Shown: positions 26,839-36,274, counted from the stretch's first letter. The stretch: DNA of 64,000 nucleotides from Roseiarcus sp963784805 (GCA_963784805.1 CAWASR010000008.1:682001-746000), one strand, 5' to 3'. Made by a program: numbers and translations. The notes: a model not told the origin generated them from the letters alone.

Positions 26839-28326
26839 ATGGCGACAGAGCAGGCCAACGCCAAACTGATCAAAGGCGCGACGGGCGACTGGGAAGTGAT
26901 CGTCGGTCTAGAGGTGCACGCCCAGGTGACGTCCCGCGCCAAGCTGTTCTCCGGCGCTTCGACGGCGTTCGGAGGCGAACCCAACTCACAGGTGTCGCTG
27001 GTCGACGCGGCGATGCCAGGAATGCTCCCGGTCATCAACCGCGAATGCGTGGCGCAGGCGGTCCGCACCGGCCTCGGCCTGAAGGCGAAAATCAATTATC
27101 GCTCGACGTTCGACCGAAAGAACTACTTCTATCCCGACTTGCCCCAAGGATACCAGATCTCTCAGTACAAGAGTCCGATCGTGGGGGAGGGGGAAATTCA
27201 GGTCGATCTCACGCCCGATCATTCGATTAAAGTCGGCATTGAGCGTCTGCATCTGGAGCAGGACGCCGGCAAGTCCCTGCACGACCAGTCGCCGACAATG
27301 ACCTTTGTCGACCTCAATCGCTCCGGCGTGGCGTTGATGGAAATCGTCTCCAAGCCCGACATGCGCTCGTCGGACGAGGCCAAGGCCTATGTCGGCAAAC
27401 TGCGCACGATCCTGCGCTACATCGGCTCTTGTGACGGCGACATGGAGAAGGGCAATCTGCGCGCCGACGTCAATGTCTCGGTCCGCCGCCCTGGGGAGCC
27501 GCTGCGCGCCCGCTGCGAGATCAAGAACGTCAACTCGATCCGCTTCATTGGCCAGGCGATCGAAGTCGAGGCGCGGCGCCAGATCGCCGTCATCGAGGAC
27601 GGCGGCGCGGTCGAACAGGAGACGCGGCTTTTCGATCCCGCGCGCGGCGAGACGCGCTCAATGCGCTCCAAGGAGGAGGCGCACGACTATCGCTATTTCC
27701 CCGATCCGGATCTGCTGCCGCTCGAACTCGATCCCGAATATGTCGACGCGCTCGGCGCCTATCTGCCGGAAATGCCCGACGCCAAGAAGGCCCGCTTCAT
27801 GGCCGAGTATGGCCTCTCGGCCTATGACGCTTCTCTCCTTGTCGCCGAGCGGGAGACCGCGGACTACTTCGAGAGCGCTGTCAGGCACGCGGGCGGCGGA
27901 CGCGACTCCAAGACGGTCGCCAATTGGCTGGTGGGCGATCTCGCCGCGCACGCCAACGCGCGCGGCGTTGCGGTCGTGGAAGCCGGCTTGAGCGCGGCTT
28001 CTCTGGCGACCCTCGTCGATCTCATCGGCGAAGGCGTGATATCGGGCAAGATCGCCAAGACCCTGCTCGAAAGGCTGCTGAGCGATGACGTTGGCGCCGA
28101 CCCGCGCGCGATTGTCGAGGCGCGCGGCCTGCGCCAAGTCACCGATGTCGGCGCGATCGACGGCGCGGTGGACGCCGTCATCGCCGCCAATCCTGTTCAG
28201 GCGGAACAGGCCAAGACCAAGCCCGGCGTGCTCGGTTGGTTTGTCGGTCAGGTGATGAAAGAGACGGGCGGCAAAGCCAATCCGCAAGCGGTCAGAGACA
28301 CGCTGAAGCGGCGGCTCGGCCTTTGA
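26839..28326 (+). CDS. gatB: Glutamyl/aspartyl-tRNA amidotransferase subunit B
   Basis: The tRNA-binding kinase/transamidase subunit, 495 residues. The N-terminal cradle domain shows VIVGLEVHAQV, RKNYFYPDLPQGYQISQY, HLEQDAGKS, RSGVALMEIVSKPD and GDMEKGNLRADVNVSV. The helical and C-terminal YqeY-like tail domains follow and end in the typical GGKANPQAVRDTLKRRL. The start was set at the ATG at 26839 (MATEQ), since the frame upstream shows no similarity. It ends the gatCAB operon. Confidence 0.96.
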   Translation: MATEQANAKLIKGATGDWEVIVGLEVHAQVTSRAKLFSGASTAFGGEPNSQVSLVDAAMPGMLPVINRECVAQAVRTGLGLKAKINYRSTFDRKNYFYPDLPQGYQISQYKSPIVGEGEIQVDLTPDHSIKVGIERLHLEQDAGKSLHDQSPTMTFVDLNRSGVALMEIVSKPDMRSSDEAKAYVGKLRTILRYIGSCDGDMEKGNLRADVNVSVRRPGEPLRARCEIKNVNSIRFIGQAIEVEARRQIAVIEDGGAVEQETRLFDPARGETRSMRSKEEAHDYRYFPDPDLLPLELDPEYVDALGAYLPEMPDAKKARFMAEYGLSAYDASLLVAERETADYFESAVRHAGGGRDSKTVANWLVGDLAAHANARGVAVVEAGLSAASLATLVDLIGEGVISGKIAKTLLERLLSDDVGADPRAIVEARGLRQVTDVGAIDGAVDAVIAANPVQAEQAKTKPGVLGWFVGQVMKETGGKANPQAVRDTLKRRLGL

Positions 28327-28883
28327 TGCGAACTCAGTTCGTGAGCCGCGAATCACCTGATTCGCAGCGCCTCTCGAGGGATTGATGTCTCGTTGCGGGC
28401 CTCATAGCGATCAAAATGCGATGTTACCCACCAAGAAAAATTCGATTGCGAATCGTGCAGCGCTCGTTTCGATTTGACACGCTGGCGCGCCGCGCTTCTC
28501 TGCGAACGCGCGTCGAGGAGCGGCGGGATTTCGAGCATTGCAAGCGGCGACGATGATGCGAACGCGACGAGCGTCTATCCTCTGAGTGGCCTGTGAAATA
28601 TGGTCAAAGCGTGAATTTGCGCGTGTTGGCGCGCGGCGTGGCGCGACTGTGCGCAATGCGAACGCAAGCGTGAATGCGAGCAATCGACGTTTGTTCGCGG
28701 GCGTCATCGCCGACTTCGCGCATGTCAGAGCGCGCGCGCGATAATTCGATAGTCACCGTGCTTGAAGCAGATGCTGCGCTCGTCTGACTCTTGCACATGT
28801 TCAAAACGAATGTACTTTCTCTCGCGCCACCACGAGGCACAAAGAATCGTGTGTGGAGCTGGCAATTGAGAGGGACGCAAGAC
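28327..28883. other. Gene-free stretch of about 560 bp upstream of the histone-like gene
   Basis: Less GC-rich than its surroundings and rich in TCGCG/GCGAA words. No gene is supported. TTTGACACGCTGG at 28474-28486 repeats the TTGACACGCTG word found in both copies of the dispersed repeat, and is followed by the palindrome-rich GGCGCGCCGCGC. A weak sigma70-like pair (TTGCAC at about 28792, TACTTT 16 bases later) lies about 70 bp before the histone-like ATG. Confidence 0.45.
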
Positions 28884-29192
28884 ATGGCGAAAGCTGCTGC
28901 AAAGAAGACGGCGAAAAAATCCGCCGCCAAGAAACCTGCGAAGAAGGCTGCTGCGAAGAAGACGGCGCGTAAGGTCGTCGCAAAGAAGACGGCGCGCAAA
29001 GGCGCGGTGAAGAAGGCCTCCGCCAAAAAGGCCGCCGTCAAGAAGACGGCGAGAAAGGCCCCCGGCAAAAAGACGGCGAGAAAAGCCGCCGCCAAAAAGA
29101 CGGCGAGAAAAGCCGCCGCCAAGCGCGCCCCGGCAAAACGGAAGAAGGCTATGGCGGCTCCCTCGTCCTCGGAGACGCCTTCAGCCGCCTGA
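28884..29192 (+). CDS. Histone H1-like Lys/Ala-rich DNA-binding protein
   Basis: A 102-residue, extremely basic protein made almost only of Lys, Ala, Arg and Thr. It contains five copies of KKTARK spaced 9-12 residues apart, and many KKA/AKK units, so it resembles the C-terminal tail of eukaryotic histone H1 and bacterial HctB/AlgP-type proteins. It should bind nucleic acid non-specifically through charge and be unfolded alone. The last 15 residues (AAPSSSETPSAA) are uncharged. The start was set at the ATG at 28884 with a GAGGGA site; the frame extends 31 codons upstream without low-complexity character. The DNA itself is repetitive and prone to copy-number change. Confidence 0.85.
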   Translation: MAKAAAKKTAKKSAAKKPAKKAAAKKTARKVVAKKTARKGAVKKASAKKAAVKKTARKAPGKKTARKAAAKKTARKAAAKRAPAKRKKAMAAPSSSETPSAA

Positions 29193-29458
29193 CTCGCTTC
29201 CGCGCGTTGACGCATCGGCTGGTCAAGCCCGGCTTGCGGCGGCCAAGCCCGGCTTGATTGGCGTTTCCTGACTTGATGGTCGAGAGACGCCGCGTTTCCG
29301 CGGCGACAGCGGGTTGCCTTGGGCCGGCGAGCGAGTCGCGCGCCCCTTGTCAACGGGCTGCGAGAGTCGCAGGCTGGCGATCGCAGTGCAATGTCGCGCC
29401 AAAATTGGGGGTCCTTCCTCGGTGAGGCTTGGGCGCTGCGGATCGAGGCGCCCAACGC
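29193..29458. promoter_or_regulatory. Spacer with two tandem 13-bp palindromes
   Basis: CAAGCCCGGCTTG occurs perfectly at 29224-29236 and again at 29244-29256. Each is a palindrome with arms CAAGCC/GGCTTG. Their centres are 20 bp apart, about two helical turns. They lie after the histone-like gene and about 200 bp before the GST start. This fits paired operator sites or a short stem-loop array; no T-run follows. Confidence 0.4.
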
Positions 29459-30181
29459 GTGACCCAGTCTCAACAGCCCATTGATCTCTACTATTGGCCC
29501 ACTCCGAATGGATGGAAGGTTTCCATCATGCTGGAAGAGTGCGGCCTGCCTTACCAGGTCCACGGCGTCGACATCGGCGCGGGCGAGCAGTTCGAACCCG
29601 GCTTTCTCGCCATATCGCCGAACAATCGGATGCCCGCGATCGTCGATCCCGACGGGCCTGACGGCGCGCCGATTTCAGTATTCGAGTCCGGCGCGATTCT
29701 GCAATATCTCGCCGGCAAGACGGGGCGCTTCGGCGGGAATAGCGCGCGCGAGCGCGTGGCGGTCAGCGAGTGGCTGTTTTGGCAAATGGGCGGCCTCGGT
29801 CCGATGGGGGGTCAGGCCAATCACTTCCGCATCTACGCCGCCGAGAAGATCCCTTACGCAATCGAGCGCTATACGAACGAGGTGAATCGACTGTTCGGGG
29901 TGATGAACCGACGCCTCGCCGGGCACGAGTATCTCGCCGGCCCCTATTCAATCGCGGACATGGCCTGTGTCGGCTGGACGAAGGGCTGGAAGCGCTACGG
30001 GCAGGAGATCTCGGACTTCTCCCATCTCGCGCGTTGGCTCGACGCAATGCTGGCCCGTCCCGCCGTTCAGCGGGGGTTGGCGCTCGACATTCCGGGCCGG
30101 CGCAAGCACGATCTCGCGACCGACGAAGCAGCGCGCAGGATCCTCTTCGGCCAGCGCGCTCTACCGGCGACATCCCGGTAA
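29459..30181 (+). CDS. Glutathione S-transferase family protein (YfcG/Ure2-like)
   Basis: A 240-residue soluble GST-fold protein. The N-terminal thioredoxin-like domain has IDLYYWPTPNGWKVSIMLEE, with the conserved Asn/Thr-type active site of disulfide-bond oxidoreductases, then NNRMPAIVDPDG and FESGAILQYLAG. The helical C-terminal domain has EWLFWQMGGLGPMGGQANHF and EYLAGPYSIADMACVGW. These features are those of the YfcG/nu-class group, which show glutathione-dependent disulfide reductase activity. The start is a GTG at 29459; a TTG at 29429 is possible. Confidence 0.9.
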   Translation: MTQSQQPIDLYYWPTPNGWKVSIMLEECGLPYQVHGVDIGAGEQFEPGFLAISPNNRMPAIVDPDGPDGAPISVFESGAILQYLAGKTGRFGGNSARERVAVSEWLFWQMGGLGPMGGQANHFRIYAAEKIPYAIERYTNEVNRLFGVMNRRLAGHEYLAGPYSIADMACVGWTKGWKRYGQEISDFSHLARWLDAMLARPAVQRGLALDIPGRRKHDLATDEAARRILFGQRALPATSR

Positions 30182-30310
30182 GCAGCATTTGACGACGGAG
30201 CATAACGGGGCGGCGTCAGGCGATCGTTTCGAGGTCGGCGAATGTCCTGCAAAGACGAAGCAGACGCCCTTGCATTGGATGGAGGCGTCGGTCATATGTC
30301 TGGAAGCGCG

Positions 30311-30404
30311 GGAGATGTGGCCGAGAGGCTGAAGGCGGCGGTTTGCTAAACCGTTATAGGGTTGTAAAGCTCTATCGAGGGTTCGAATCCCTCCGTCTCC
30401 GCCA
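30311..30404 (+). tRNA. tRNA-Ser (anticodon GCT)
   Basis: A class II tRNA with a long variable arm. The acceptor is GGAGATG / CGTCTCC with one T-G pair, the D arm contains GGCCGAGAGGCTGAAGGC, the anticodon loop is TGCTAAA in the CGGTT stem, the variable arm contains TAGGGTTGTAAAGCTCTA, and the T arm GTTCGAATCC is followed by an encoded CCA. It reads AGC and AGU. Confidence 0.97.
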
Positions 30405-30868
30405 GTTATCTTCCGTAATTAATTGATATCATTGAAGAAACGTTTAACTTTGATTTTCGGCCCCGACTTAGCTGTCCGGTAAGGAGTCAACTGAGGCCCG
30501 GGTCTGGTTGATCGCGGCGGGCTGCGCGTTGAGGTGGACCGCATCTCCTGCACGAGGAAGCGGGCTGCGATTTGACGCAATTGAGCATGTGCGCCGTCTG
30601 TGGGCCTGCTCAAGGCGCAAGCGCCGCTGTTAGGTGGCGCAAGCGTGGGGCGACGAGAACGAAGGGCGAGGGGTGGGGCGCTGACCCCACGACGCCGCCT
30701 CATGCTTACACGCCCAGCGGATGACGCACCGGCTATTGATAGACCGCATGAATGGTGGTCCTGGACAGGCCGATCCCCCAGAAGCCGCGACATGTCCGGT
30801 AGTGTCGTCCAGTTCGTCCATCGCTTCGCCCTTGCGAACAAAGCGCGAAACGTGGTTGCGTTCCACCG
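30405..30868. other. Gene-free stretch after tRNA-Ser
   Basis: About 460 bp without a supportable gene, starting AT-rich (TAATTAATTGATATCATTGAAG) directly after the tRNA and then turning GC-rich. No copy of the tRNA 3' end was found to its right, so there is no evidence of an attached element. GC-palindromic AGGCGCAAGCGCC lies at about 30613. It may include the promoter of the downstream helicase gene. Confidence 0.4.
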
Positions 30869-32938
30869 ATGTCGCTCGCCCTGATTCGCTCAAGCTCCGT
30901 CGTCGAGCTCAACCCGGCCCAGCAGTTCGCTGTCGAGCATGGAATCGGTGATCCGTTAGGCCCCGGACCGCTCCTCGTGATCGCAGGGGCAGGGTCGGGC
31001 AAGACGGCGATGCTCGCACACCGTGTCGTGGCTCTGGTCCTCGCCGGCGCCGATCCAAAGCGGATCATGCTGGCGACGTTCTCGCGCCGCGCGGCGGCGG
31101 AGCTTGGCCGGCGCGTCGAGCGGCTGCTGGCGCGGCGCCTTACGACGGAGGCTGCGGCCGCGGCGGCGCCGACCTATTCGGGCACCTTCCACGCCATCGG
31201 CGCGCGGCTCCTGCGCGAATACGCACCGCGGCTCGGGCTTGATCCGCAATTCACCATTCACGACCGCGAGGACTCGGCCGATCTGATGAACTGGACGCGG
31301 CACGAGGCGGGGTTCTCCGATAGGCATGAGCGCTTTCCTGCCAAATCGACGTGCCTTGCGATCTATTCGCGGGTCGTCAGCGCGCGCGACGAGCTCTCAG
31401 CCACACTGGGCAAGTGGTTTCCCTGGGTCGCGTCGCACGAGGATGCGTTGCGCGTCCTGTTCGCCGCCTATGTCGAGGCGAAGCAGCGACAGAACGTGCT
31501 CGATTACGACGATCTTCTTCTCTATTTCGCTCAGATGTTGGCCGAGCCGGCGATCGCGGCGGAGGTCGCCGCCCGCTTCGATCATCTGCTCGTCGACGAA
31601 TACCAGGACACCAACGCGCTCCAGGGCGAGATCGTGCTGGCGCTCAGACCGCATGGAAGGGGCCTGACCGTGGTCGGCGACGATGCGCAGTCGATCTATT
31701 CGTTTCGCGCCGCCACGGTGCGCAACATCCTTGATTTTCCACGCGCCTTCGATCCGCCCGCCTGCACGGTCACGCTCGACCGCAACTACCGCTCGACCGG
31801 GGCCATTCTTTCAGCCGCCAACGCCGTCATCGCGCTTGCGCCCGAGCGCTTCGTCAAAGACTTGTGGACCGATCGCGCTTCCGGCCCGCAGCCCGCGCTC
31901 GTCACCGTCGCGGACGAGGCCGACCAGGCCCGGTATGTCGCGACCTGCGTGCTCTCCAATCGCGAGTCAGGGGCGCCGTTGAAGGCGCAGGCGGTGCTTT
32001 TTCGCGCCTCGCACCATAGCGCTCCGCTCGAACTGGAGCTGACCCGCCGCAATGTGCCGTTCGTCAAGTTCGGCGGCCTCAAGTTTCTCGACGCCGCGCA
32101 TGTGAAGGATGCGCTCGCGCTGATGCGCTTTGCCGAGAATCCGCGCGACCGGATCGCAGGCTTTCGCGTCGCCCAGCTTCTGCCTGGCGTCGGCCCGAAA
32201 ATCGCCGGGACGATCGTTTCCGCGGCGGCCGCCGATGACGGATTCGAGGCGATGGCTGCGTTGTCGCTGCCGGTGAAAGCGCGCGTCGGTTTCGCCGCCT
32301 TTGCCGACCTGCTTCGCCGGCTCGCCGCGCGCGGCTCGCCCTGGCCGACGGAAATCGCCGACGCCGTCGCCTGGCTCAGTCCGCAGCTCGAGGCGCGCTA
32401 CGACGACGCGACGACGCGGGCTAGCGATCTCGAGGCGCTGGAGCGCGTCGCCGCCTCCTTCCCCTCGCGCGAGCGTTTCCTCAGCGAACTGACGCTCGAT
32501 CCGCCTGATGCGACCAGCGACGAAGCGGGGCCGCCGCTGCGCGACGAGGACTATCTCATCCTCTCGACCATCCATTCCGCCAAGGGTCAGGAATGGCGCA
32601 GCGTGTTCGTGATCAATTGCGTCGACGGCTGCATTCCCTCCGATCTCGCGACCGGCTCATCGGAAGAGATCGAGGAGGAGCGGCGTCTCCTCTATGTCGC
32701 GATGACGCGCGCGCGCGACGAACTGACGCTCGTCGTCCCGCAGCGATTCTATGTCCATGGCCAGCCGAAGAACGGCGACCGCGCCGTCTTCGCCGGCCGC
32801 ACCCGCTTCATCCCGTCGCCGCTGCTCAGGCACTTCGATCGCCAGACATGGCCGCAAGCCGACCCCGAGCCGGCTCCTGTCGCCGCGGCCGGCCCGCGCA
32901 TCGATCTTGCGGCGCGCATGCGCGCGATGTGGCGGTGA
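30869..32938 (+). CDS. UvrD/Rep-family ATP-dependent 3'-5' DNA helicase
   Basis: A superfamily 1A helicase of 689 residues. Motifs in order: Q motif LNPAQQFAVEH (about 14-24), Walker A AGAGSGKT (39-46), TYSGTFHAIGARLL (motif Ia region), LLVDEYQDTN (motif II, DExQ), VVGDDAQSIYSFRAA (motif III), LDRNYRST (motif IV), STIHSAKGQEWRSVFV (motif V) and LLYVAMTRARDEL (motif VI). All helicase motifs appear intact. It is shorter than the main UvrD and is monocistronic here, so it is probably a second UvrD-like enzyme of unassigned repair role. Part of the C-terminal Tudor-like tail seems absent. Confidence 0.92.
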   Translation: MSLALIRSSSVVELNPAQQFAVEHGIGDPLGPGPLLVIAGAGSGKTAMLAHRVVALVLAGADPKRIMLATFSRRAAAELGRRVERLLARRLTTEAAAAAAPTYSGTFHAIGARLLREYAPRLGLDPQFTIHDREDSADLMNWTRHEAGFSDRHERFPAKSTCLAIYSRVVSARDELSATLGKWFPWVASHEDALRVLFAAYVEAKQRQNVLDYDDLLLYFAQMLAEPAIAAEVAARFDHLLVDEYQDTNALQGEIVLALRPHGRGLTVVGDDAQSIYSFRAATVRNILDFPRAFDPPACTVTLDRNYRSTGAILSAANAVIALAPERFVKDLWTDRASGPQPALVTVADEADQARYVATCVLSNRESGAPLKAQAVLFRASHHSAPLELELTRRNVPFVKFGGLKFLDAAHVKDALALMRFAENPRDRIAGFRVAQLLPGVGPKIAGTIVSAAAADDGFEAMAALSLPVKARVGFAAFADLLRRLAARGSPWPTEIADAVAWLSPQLEARYDDATTRASDLEALERVAASFPSRERFLSELTLDPPDATSDEAGPPLRDEDYLILSTIHSAKGQEWRSVFVINCVDGCIPSDLATGSSEEIEEERRLLYVAMTRARDELTLVVPQRFYVHGQPKNGDRAVFAGRTRFIPSPLLRHFDRQTWPQADPEPAPVAAAGPRIDLAARMRAMWR

Positions 32939-33186
32939 TGAGGACGTTCGCGGCGGAGATCAGACGGCCTGCTCGCGTTCAGGGTACGACGAGGCTTGAT
33001 CGACCCGTCAACGCTTCGTCCAGTCGACGTCGGATGCAGACCTAACTCGGCGCGGCGAAAGGGAAATTGGAGTTTTTTAAGCTTGCGCGCCGCTTCGATC
33101 TGAACCAAACTAACTTGCCAGAACAATCGGCCGGCGAGCATCGCGTCCGTGAGGACTCGTTTGGGGTAGCGGGGAGGGAATCCGGA

Positions 33187-33927
33187 TTGCCGATTCTTCA
33201 ATTGCAATCGGTGTCGAAGCATTTCGGCGCCATTCGTGCGCTGAACGACGTCGACCTGACGCTGGAGCCCGGCGAGGTGCTGGGCTTGATGGGCGACAAC
33301 GGCGCCGGCAAATCAACTCTGGTTAAGGTCATCGCCGGCAATTTTCCGCCCACGCACGGGGAGGTCCGCATCGGGGGGGAGGCGGTGCATTTTCATAAAC
33401 CGGTCGAAGCGCGCCAGAAGGGCGTCGAGGTCGTCTACCAGGACCTGGCGCTGTGCAACAATCTCTCCGCCTCGGCCAACGTGTTCCTGGGGCGCGAAAT
33501 CAAGCGCGGGGCTGGGCCGTTCCGCTGGCTCGACCACAAGGCGATGGCGCGCAAGGCCGGGCAATTGTTCACCGAGCTCAAATCGGAGACCAGGCCCCGC
33601 GATCTCGTGCGCCAGATGTCTGGCGGGCAAAGGCAGGCGGTCGCGATCGCCCGCACGCGCCTGTCGGAGGCGCGCTTGGTTCTGATGGACGAACCGACCG
33701 CGGCGATCTCGGTCAGGCAGGTCGCCGAAGTTCTCGACCTGATCCGGCGCCTCAAGGATCACGGCATGGCGATCATGCTCATCAGCCACCGCATGCCGGA
33801 CGTGTTCGCGGTCGCGGACCGCGTTATGGTGATGCGTCGCGGCCGCAAGGTCGCGGACAAGCCGATCAAAGCGACCAGCCCCGAAGAAGTGACCGGTCTG
33901 ATCACCGGTGCGATTCACGCGGCCTGA
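33187..33927 (+). CDS. Sugar ABC transporter ATP-binding protein, single-domain FrcA type
   Basis: A 246-residue ABC ATPase of the carbohydrate uptake CUT2 class with only one nucleotide-binding domain, as in FrcA. Walker A is GDNGAGKST, the Q loop is VVYQDLALCNNL, the signature is MSGGQRQAVAIAR, Walker B is LVLMDEPTAAI and the H loop is LISHRMPDV. The TTG at 33187 was chosen because GGGAGG lies 8-10 bases upstream and the normal N-terminus LPILQLQSVSKHFGAI begins there; the frame extends to another TTG at 33067. It is the first gene of a three-gene operon with permease and binding protein, 9 bp before the permease. The sugar is probably fructose, ribose or mannose-like by family. Confidence 0.9.
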   Translation: MPILQLQSVSKHFGAIRALNDVDLTLEPGEVLGLMGDNGAGKSTLVKVIAGNFPPTHGEVRIGGEAVHFHKPVEARQKGVEVVYQDLALCNNLSASANVFLGREIKRGAGPFRWLDHKAMARKAGQLFTELKSETRPRDLVRQMSGGQRQAVAIARTRLSEARLVLMDEPTAAISVRQVAEVLDLIRRLKDHGMAIMLISHRMPDVFAVADRVMVMRRGRKVADKPIKATSPEEVTGLITGAIHAA

Positions 33928-33936
33928 GGAGGTTTG

Positions 33937-34980
33937 ATGTCGACCGACGCCGCCAAGCCGCCGCCCCAGGCCAATGTGTCGATCGAATCGGTGCTGGGCG
34001 TCCAGCAGCATTCGGTCTGGCAGCGCATTGTCGCCGCACAGTCGTTCTGGGTGACCGTCGCGCTCGTCGTCATCTGCGTCGTGATGACGTTCCTGCAGCC
34101 GGCGTCGTTCGGCACGATGGAGAACTTCTTCAACATCACTCGTAATTTCTCTTTCATAGGCATCATGGCGCTCGGCATGACCGCCGTGATCGCGACGGGC
34201 GGAATCGATCTGTCGGTCGGCTCGATCATGGGGTTGACGGCGGTTGCGAGCGGCCTCACGCTCGTGGCCGGCTATCCGGCTTGGCTGGCGGTTCTTGTGG
34301 GCCTTGCGGCCGGAGGGGTCACGGGGCTCGTCAATGGCCTGATCATCGCCTACGCGGGAGTGTCCCCGTTCGTGACGACGCTCGGCATGCTGGCCATCGC
34401 GCGCTCGGCCGCGGTCGTGCTCTCCGGCAACCGGATGCTGTATAATTTCGGCCCCGGCGGCCCTGCGTTCAAGGCGCTCGGCAGCGGTCAGGTGAATATC
34501 GGCCCGACCCTGCAGTTGAGCTACCCTTTGCTGTTCCTCATCCTCCTGACCGCCTTACTTGCCGTCGTCTACAAGATGACCGGTTGGGGCCGCCATGTTC
34601 TGGCGATCGGCGGCAACGAGCACGCGGCTTTGTTGACCGGCGTCCCAGTCAACCGCATCAAGGTGCAGGTCTACGTCGTTTCGGGGCTCGCCGCGTCTTT
34701 CTCGGCGATCCTGGCCGTGGGCTGGGCAGGTTCGGCGATCAACGCGCTCGGCACGACATACGAATTGCTGGCGATTTCCGCCGCGGTGATCGGCGGCGCC
34801 AATCTCATGGGCGGCGAGGCGAGCGCATACGGCGCCTTCATCGGCGCGGCGCTGATCTTCGTCATCCGAAATTCGCTTTTGATGGCGGGGGTCGATTCGA
34901 ACTGGCAAGGCACGTTCGTCGGCCTGTTCCTCATCGGAGCGGTTTATCTCGGAAACGTCCGGGGAGCGAAACGCGAGTGA
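33937..34980 (+). CDS. Sugar ABC transporter permease, FrcC/RbsC type
   Basis: A 347-residue inner-membrane permease of the CUT2 class. About ten helices are apparent. The family hallmark is GMTAVIATGGIDLSVGSIMG (about 87-106), with GLVNGLIIAYAGVSPFVTTLG in the next helices and GGANLMGGEASAYGAFIGA near the C-terminus. An excellent AGGAGG site precedes the ATG at 33937, giving high start confidence. It forms a homodimeric channel with the ATPase above. Confidence 0.93.
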   Translation: MSTDAAKPPPQANVSIESVLGVQQHSVWQRIVAAQSFWVTVALVVICVVMTFLQPASFGTMENFFNITRNFSFIGIMALGMTAVIATGGIDLSVGSIMGLTAVASGLTLVAGYPAWLAVLVGLAAGGVTGLVNGLIIAYAGVSPFVTTLGMLAIARSAAVVLSGNRMLYNFGPGGPAFKALGSGQVNIGPTLQLSYPLLFLILLTALLAVVYKMTGWGRHVLAIGGNEHAALLTGVPVNRIKVQVYVVSGLAASFSAILAVGWAGSAINALGTTYELLAISAAVIGGANLMGGEASAYGAFIGAALIFVIRNSLLMAGVDSNWQGTFVGLFLIGAVYLGNVRGAKRE

Positions 34981-35016
34981 CCCGAGGGGCGTCGCGTCAA
35001 TAAGGGAGGAGAGAAA

Positions 35017-36027
35017 ATGTTGAAATTGCTACTGGCCGGCGCGGTCGCGGCGGGGACTCTGATCGCCGTCTCGGCCTCGGCGCAAGCCGCCGAGCCCTAT
35101 ACTTTTGCGCTTGTGCCGAAGAACACCAACAATCCGTTCTTCGATCAGGCTCTCGCCGGCTGCAAGAAGGCCGAGAAGGAACTCAAGGGCGCCATCAAGT
35201 GCCTCTATATCGGGCCCGGAGAGCACGGCGGCGGCGACGAGCAGGCGCAGATCGTGCAAGATCTGGTGACGAAGAAGGTCGACGGCATAGCGGTGTCGGC
35301 GGCTAACGCGCCGGCGATCGCCAATGCGCTCAAGGACGCCGCAAAGAACCATATCCCCGTGCTGACCTGGGACTCCGATCTTCTGCCGAAGGACAAGGGC
35401 CTGCGCGTCGCCTACGTCGGCACGCATAATTACGACATCGGGGTCAACATCGCCAAGATCGTCATGCAGATCAAGCCTAAGGGCGGCACGATCTGCATTC
35501 AGTCAGGCGGCGCCGCGGCGGCCAATCACAACGAGCGCATGCAGGGCATCCGCGACACGCTCGCGGGCAAAAAGAGCGCGGAATCGCCTGGGGTTCGCTT
35601 GACCGGTCAGAACGGTTGGACCGAAGTCGCCGGCTGTCCGCTTTACACCAACGACGACTTCCCGCTGTCGGTGCAGCAGATGGAGGACATCCTCGGCAAG
35701 TATCCCAACCTCGACGCGTTTACGCCGACCGGCGGCTTCCCGCAGTTCGTCCCCGACGCCTACGAGAAGGTGGCGAGCAAGTATAAGGACAAGATCGCCA
35801 AGGGCGAATTGGCGCTTGTCGTCGCGGACACGCTTCCAATCCAGATCGAACTTATGAAGAAGGGTCTCTCCGCCGGTCAAGTCGGGCAGCGGCCGTTCGA
35901 GATGGGCTACAAGGCGATGTATTTCCTCAAAGACATCAAGGACGGTAAGGCGCCGCCCGCTGATCCGACCTATACCGGTCTCGATGTCTGCACCCCCAAG
36001 AACGTCGCCACCTGCATCGGCGGCTGA
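35017..36027 (+). CDS. Sugar ABC transporter substrate-binding protein (LacI-fold, CUT2)
   Basis: A periplasmic binding protein of the Peripla_BP_4 class, 336 residues. A cleavable signal peptide spans about 1-27 (LLAGAVAAGTLIAVSASAQAA). The mature protein begins with FALVPKNTNNPFFDQALAGC and carries DGIAVSAANAPAIANAL, PVLTWDSDLLPKDK and YVGTHNYDIGVNIAKIV. The strong GGGAGGAGAGAAA site supports the start. It is the last gene of the ATPase-permease-binding protein operon and is followed by a GC hairpin. The order A-C-B is the reverse of the common B-C-A. Confidence 0.93.
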   Translation: MLKLLLAGAVAAGTLIAVSASAQAAEPYTFALVPKNTNNPFFDQALAGCKKAEKELKGAIKCLYIGPGEHGGGDEQAQIVQDLVTKKVDGIAVSAANAPAIANALKDAAKNHIPVLTWDSDLLPKDKGLRVAYVGTHNYDIGVNIAKIVMQIKPKGGTICIQSGGAAAANHNERMQGIRDTLAGKKSAESPGVRLTGQNGWTEVAGCPLYTNDDFPLSVQQMEDILGKYPNLDAFTPTGGFPQFVPDAYEKVASKYKDKIAKGELALVVADTLPIQIELMKKGLSAGQVGQRPFEMGYKAMYFLKDIKDGKAPPADPTYTGLDVCTPKNVATCIGG

Positions 36028-36054
36028 TCAATTCGGGGTAATTGCAACAGCGGC

Positions 36055-36079
36055 AGGGGCCGGCCTCGCGTCGGCCCCT
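36055..36079 (+). terminator. Hairpin after the sugar-binding protein gene
   Basis: AGGGGCCG pairs with CGGCCCCT around a 9-base loop, 28 bp after the stop codon. A short TGTGGTTT follows rather than a pure T-run, so it is a plausible but imperfect intrinsic terminator for the transport operon. Confidence 0.55.
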
Positions 36080-36274
36080 GTGGTTTACGACCTCGCAATA
36101 GCCGACCGGACGGATGAGGGCTCGCGATAAAGGCGCGGACTGTTCGCGCGGCGTCTCTGCACGTCCGCCTCCCGCATGAACGGCGAGGCGATAGAACCCG
36201 GCGGGCCGCAGACAAGTTCCACGCCGCCGCCTCTCGTCACCATGATTCCGCTGAAACGCGCCGCGCGCCGAAGC

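Noticed and set aside
30405..30868. An integrated element or transposase remnant beside tRNA-Ser
   Set aside because: No duplicate of the tRNA 3' end, no integrase, and the HTH-looking tail (GLSRTTIHAVYQ) on the minus strand is too short to trust.
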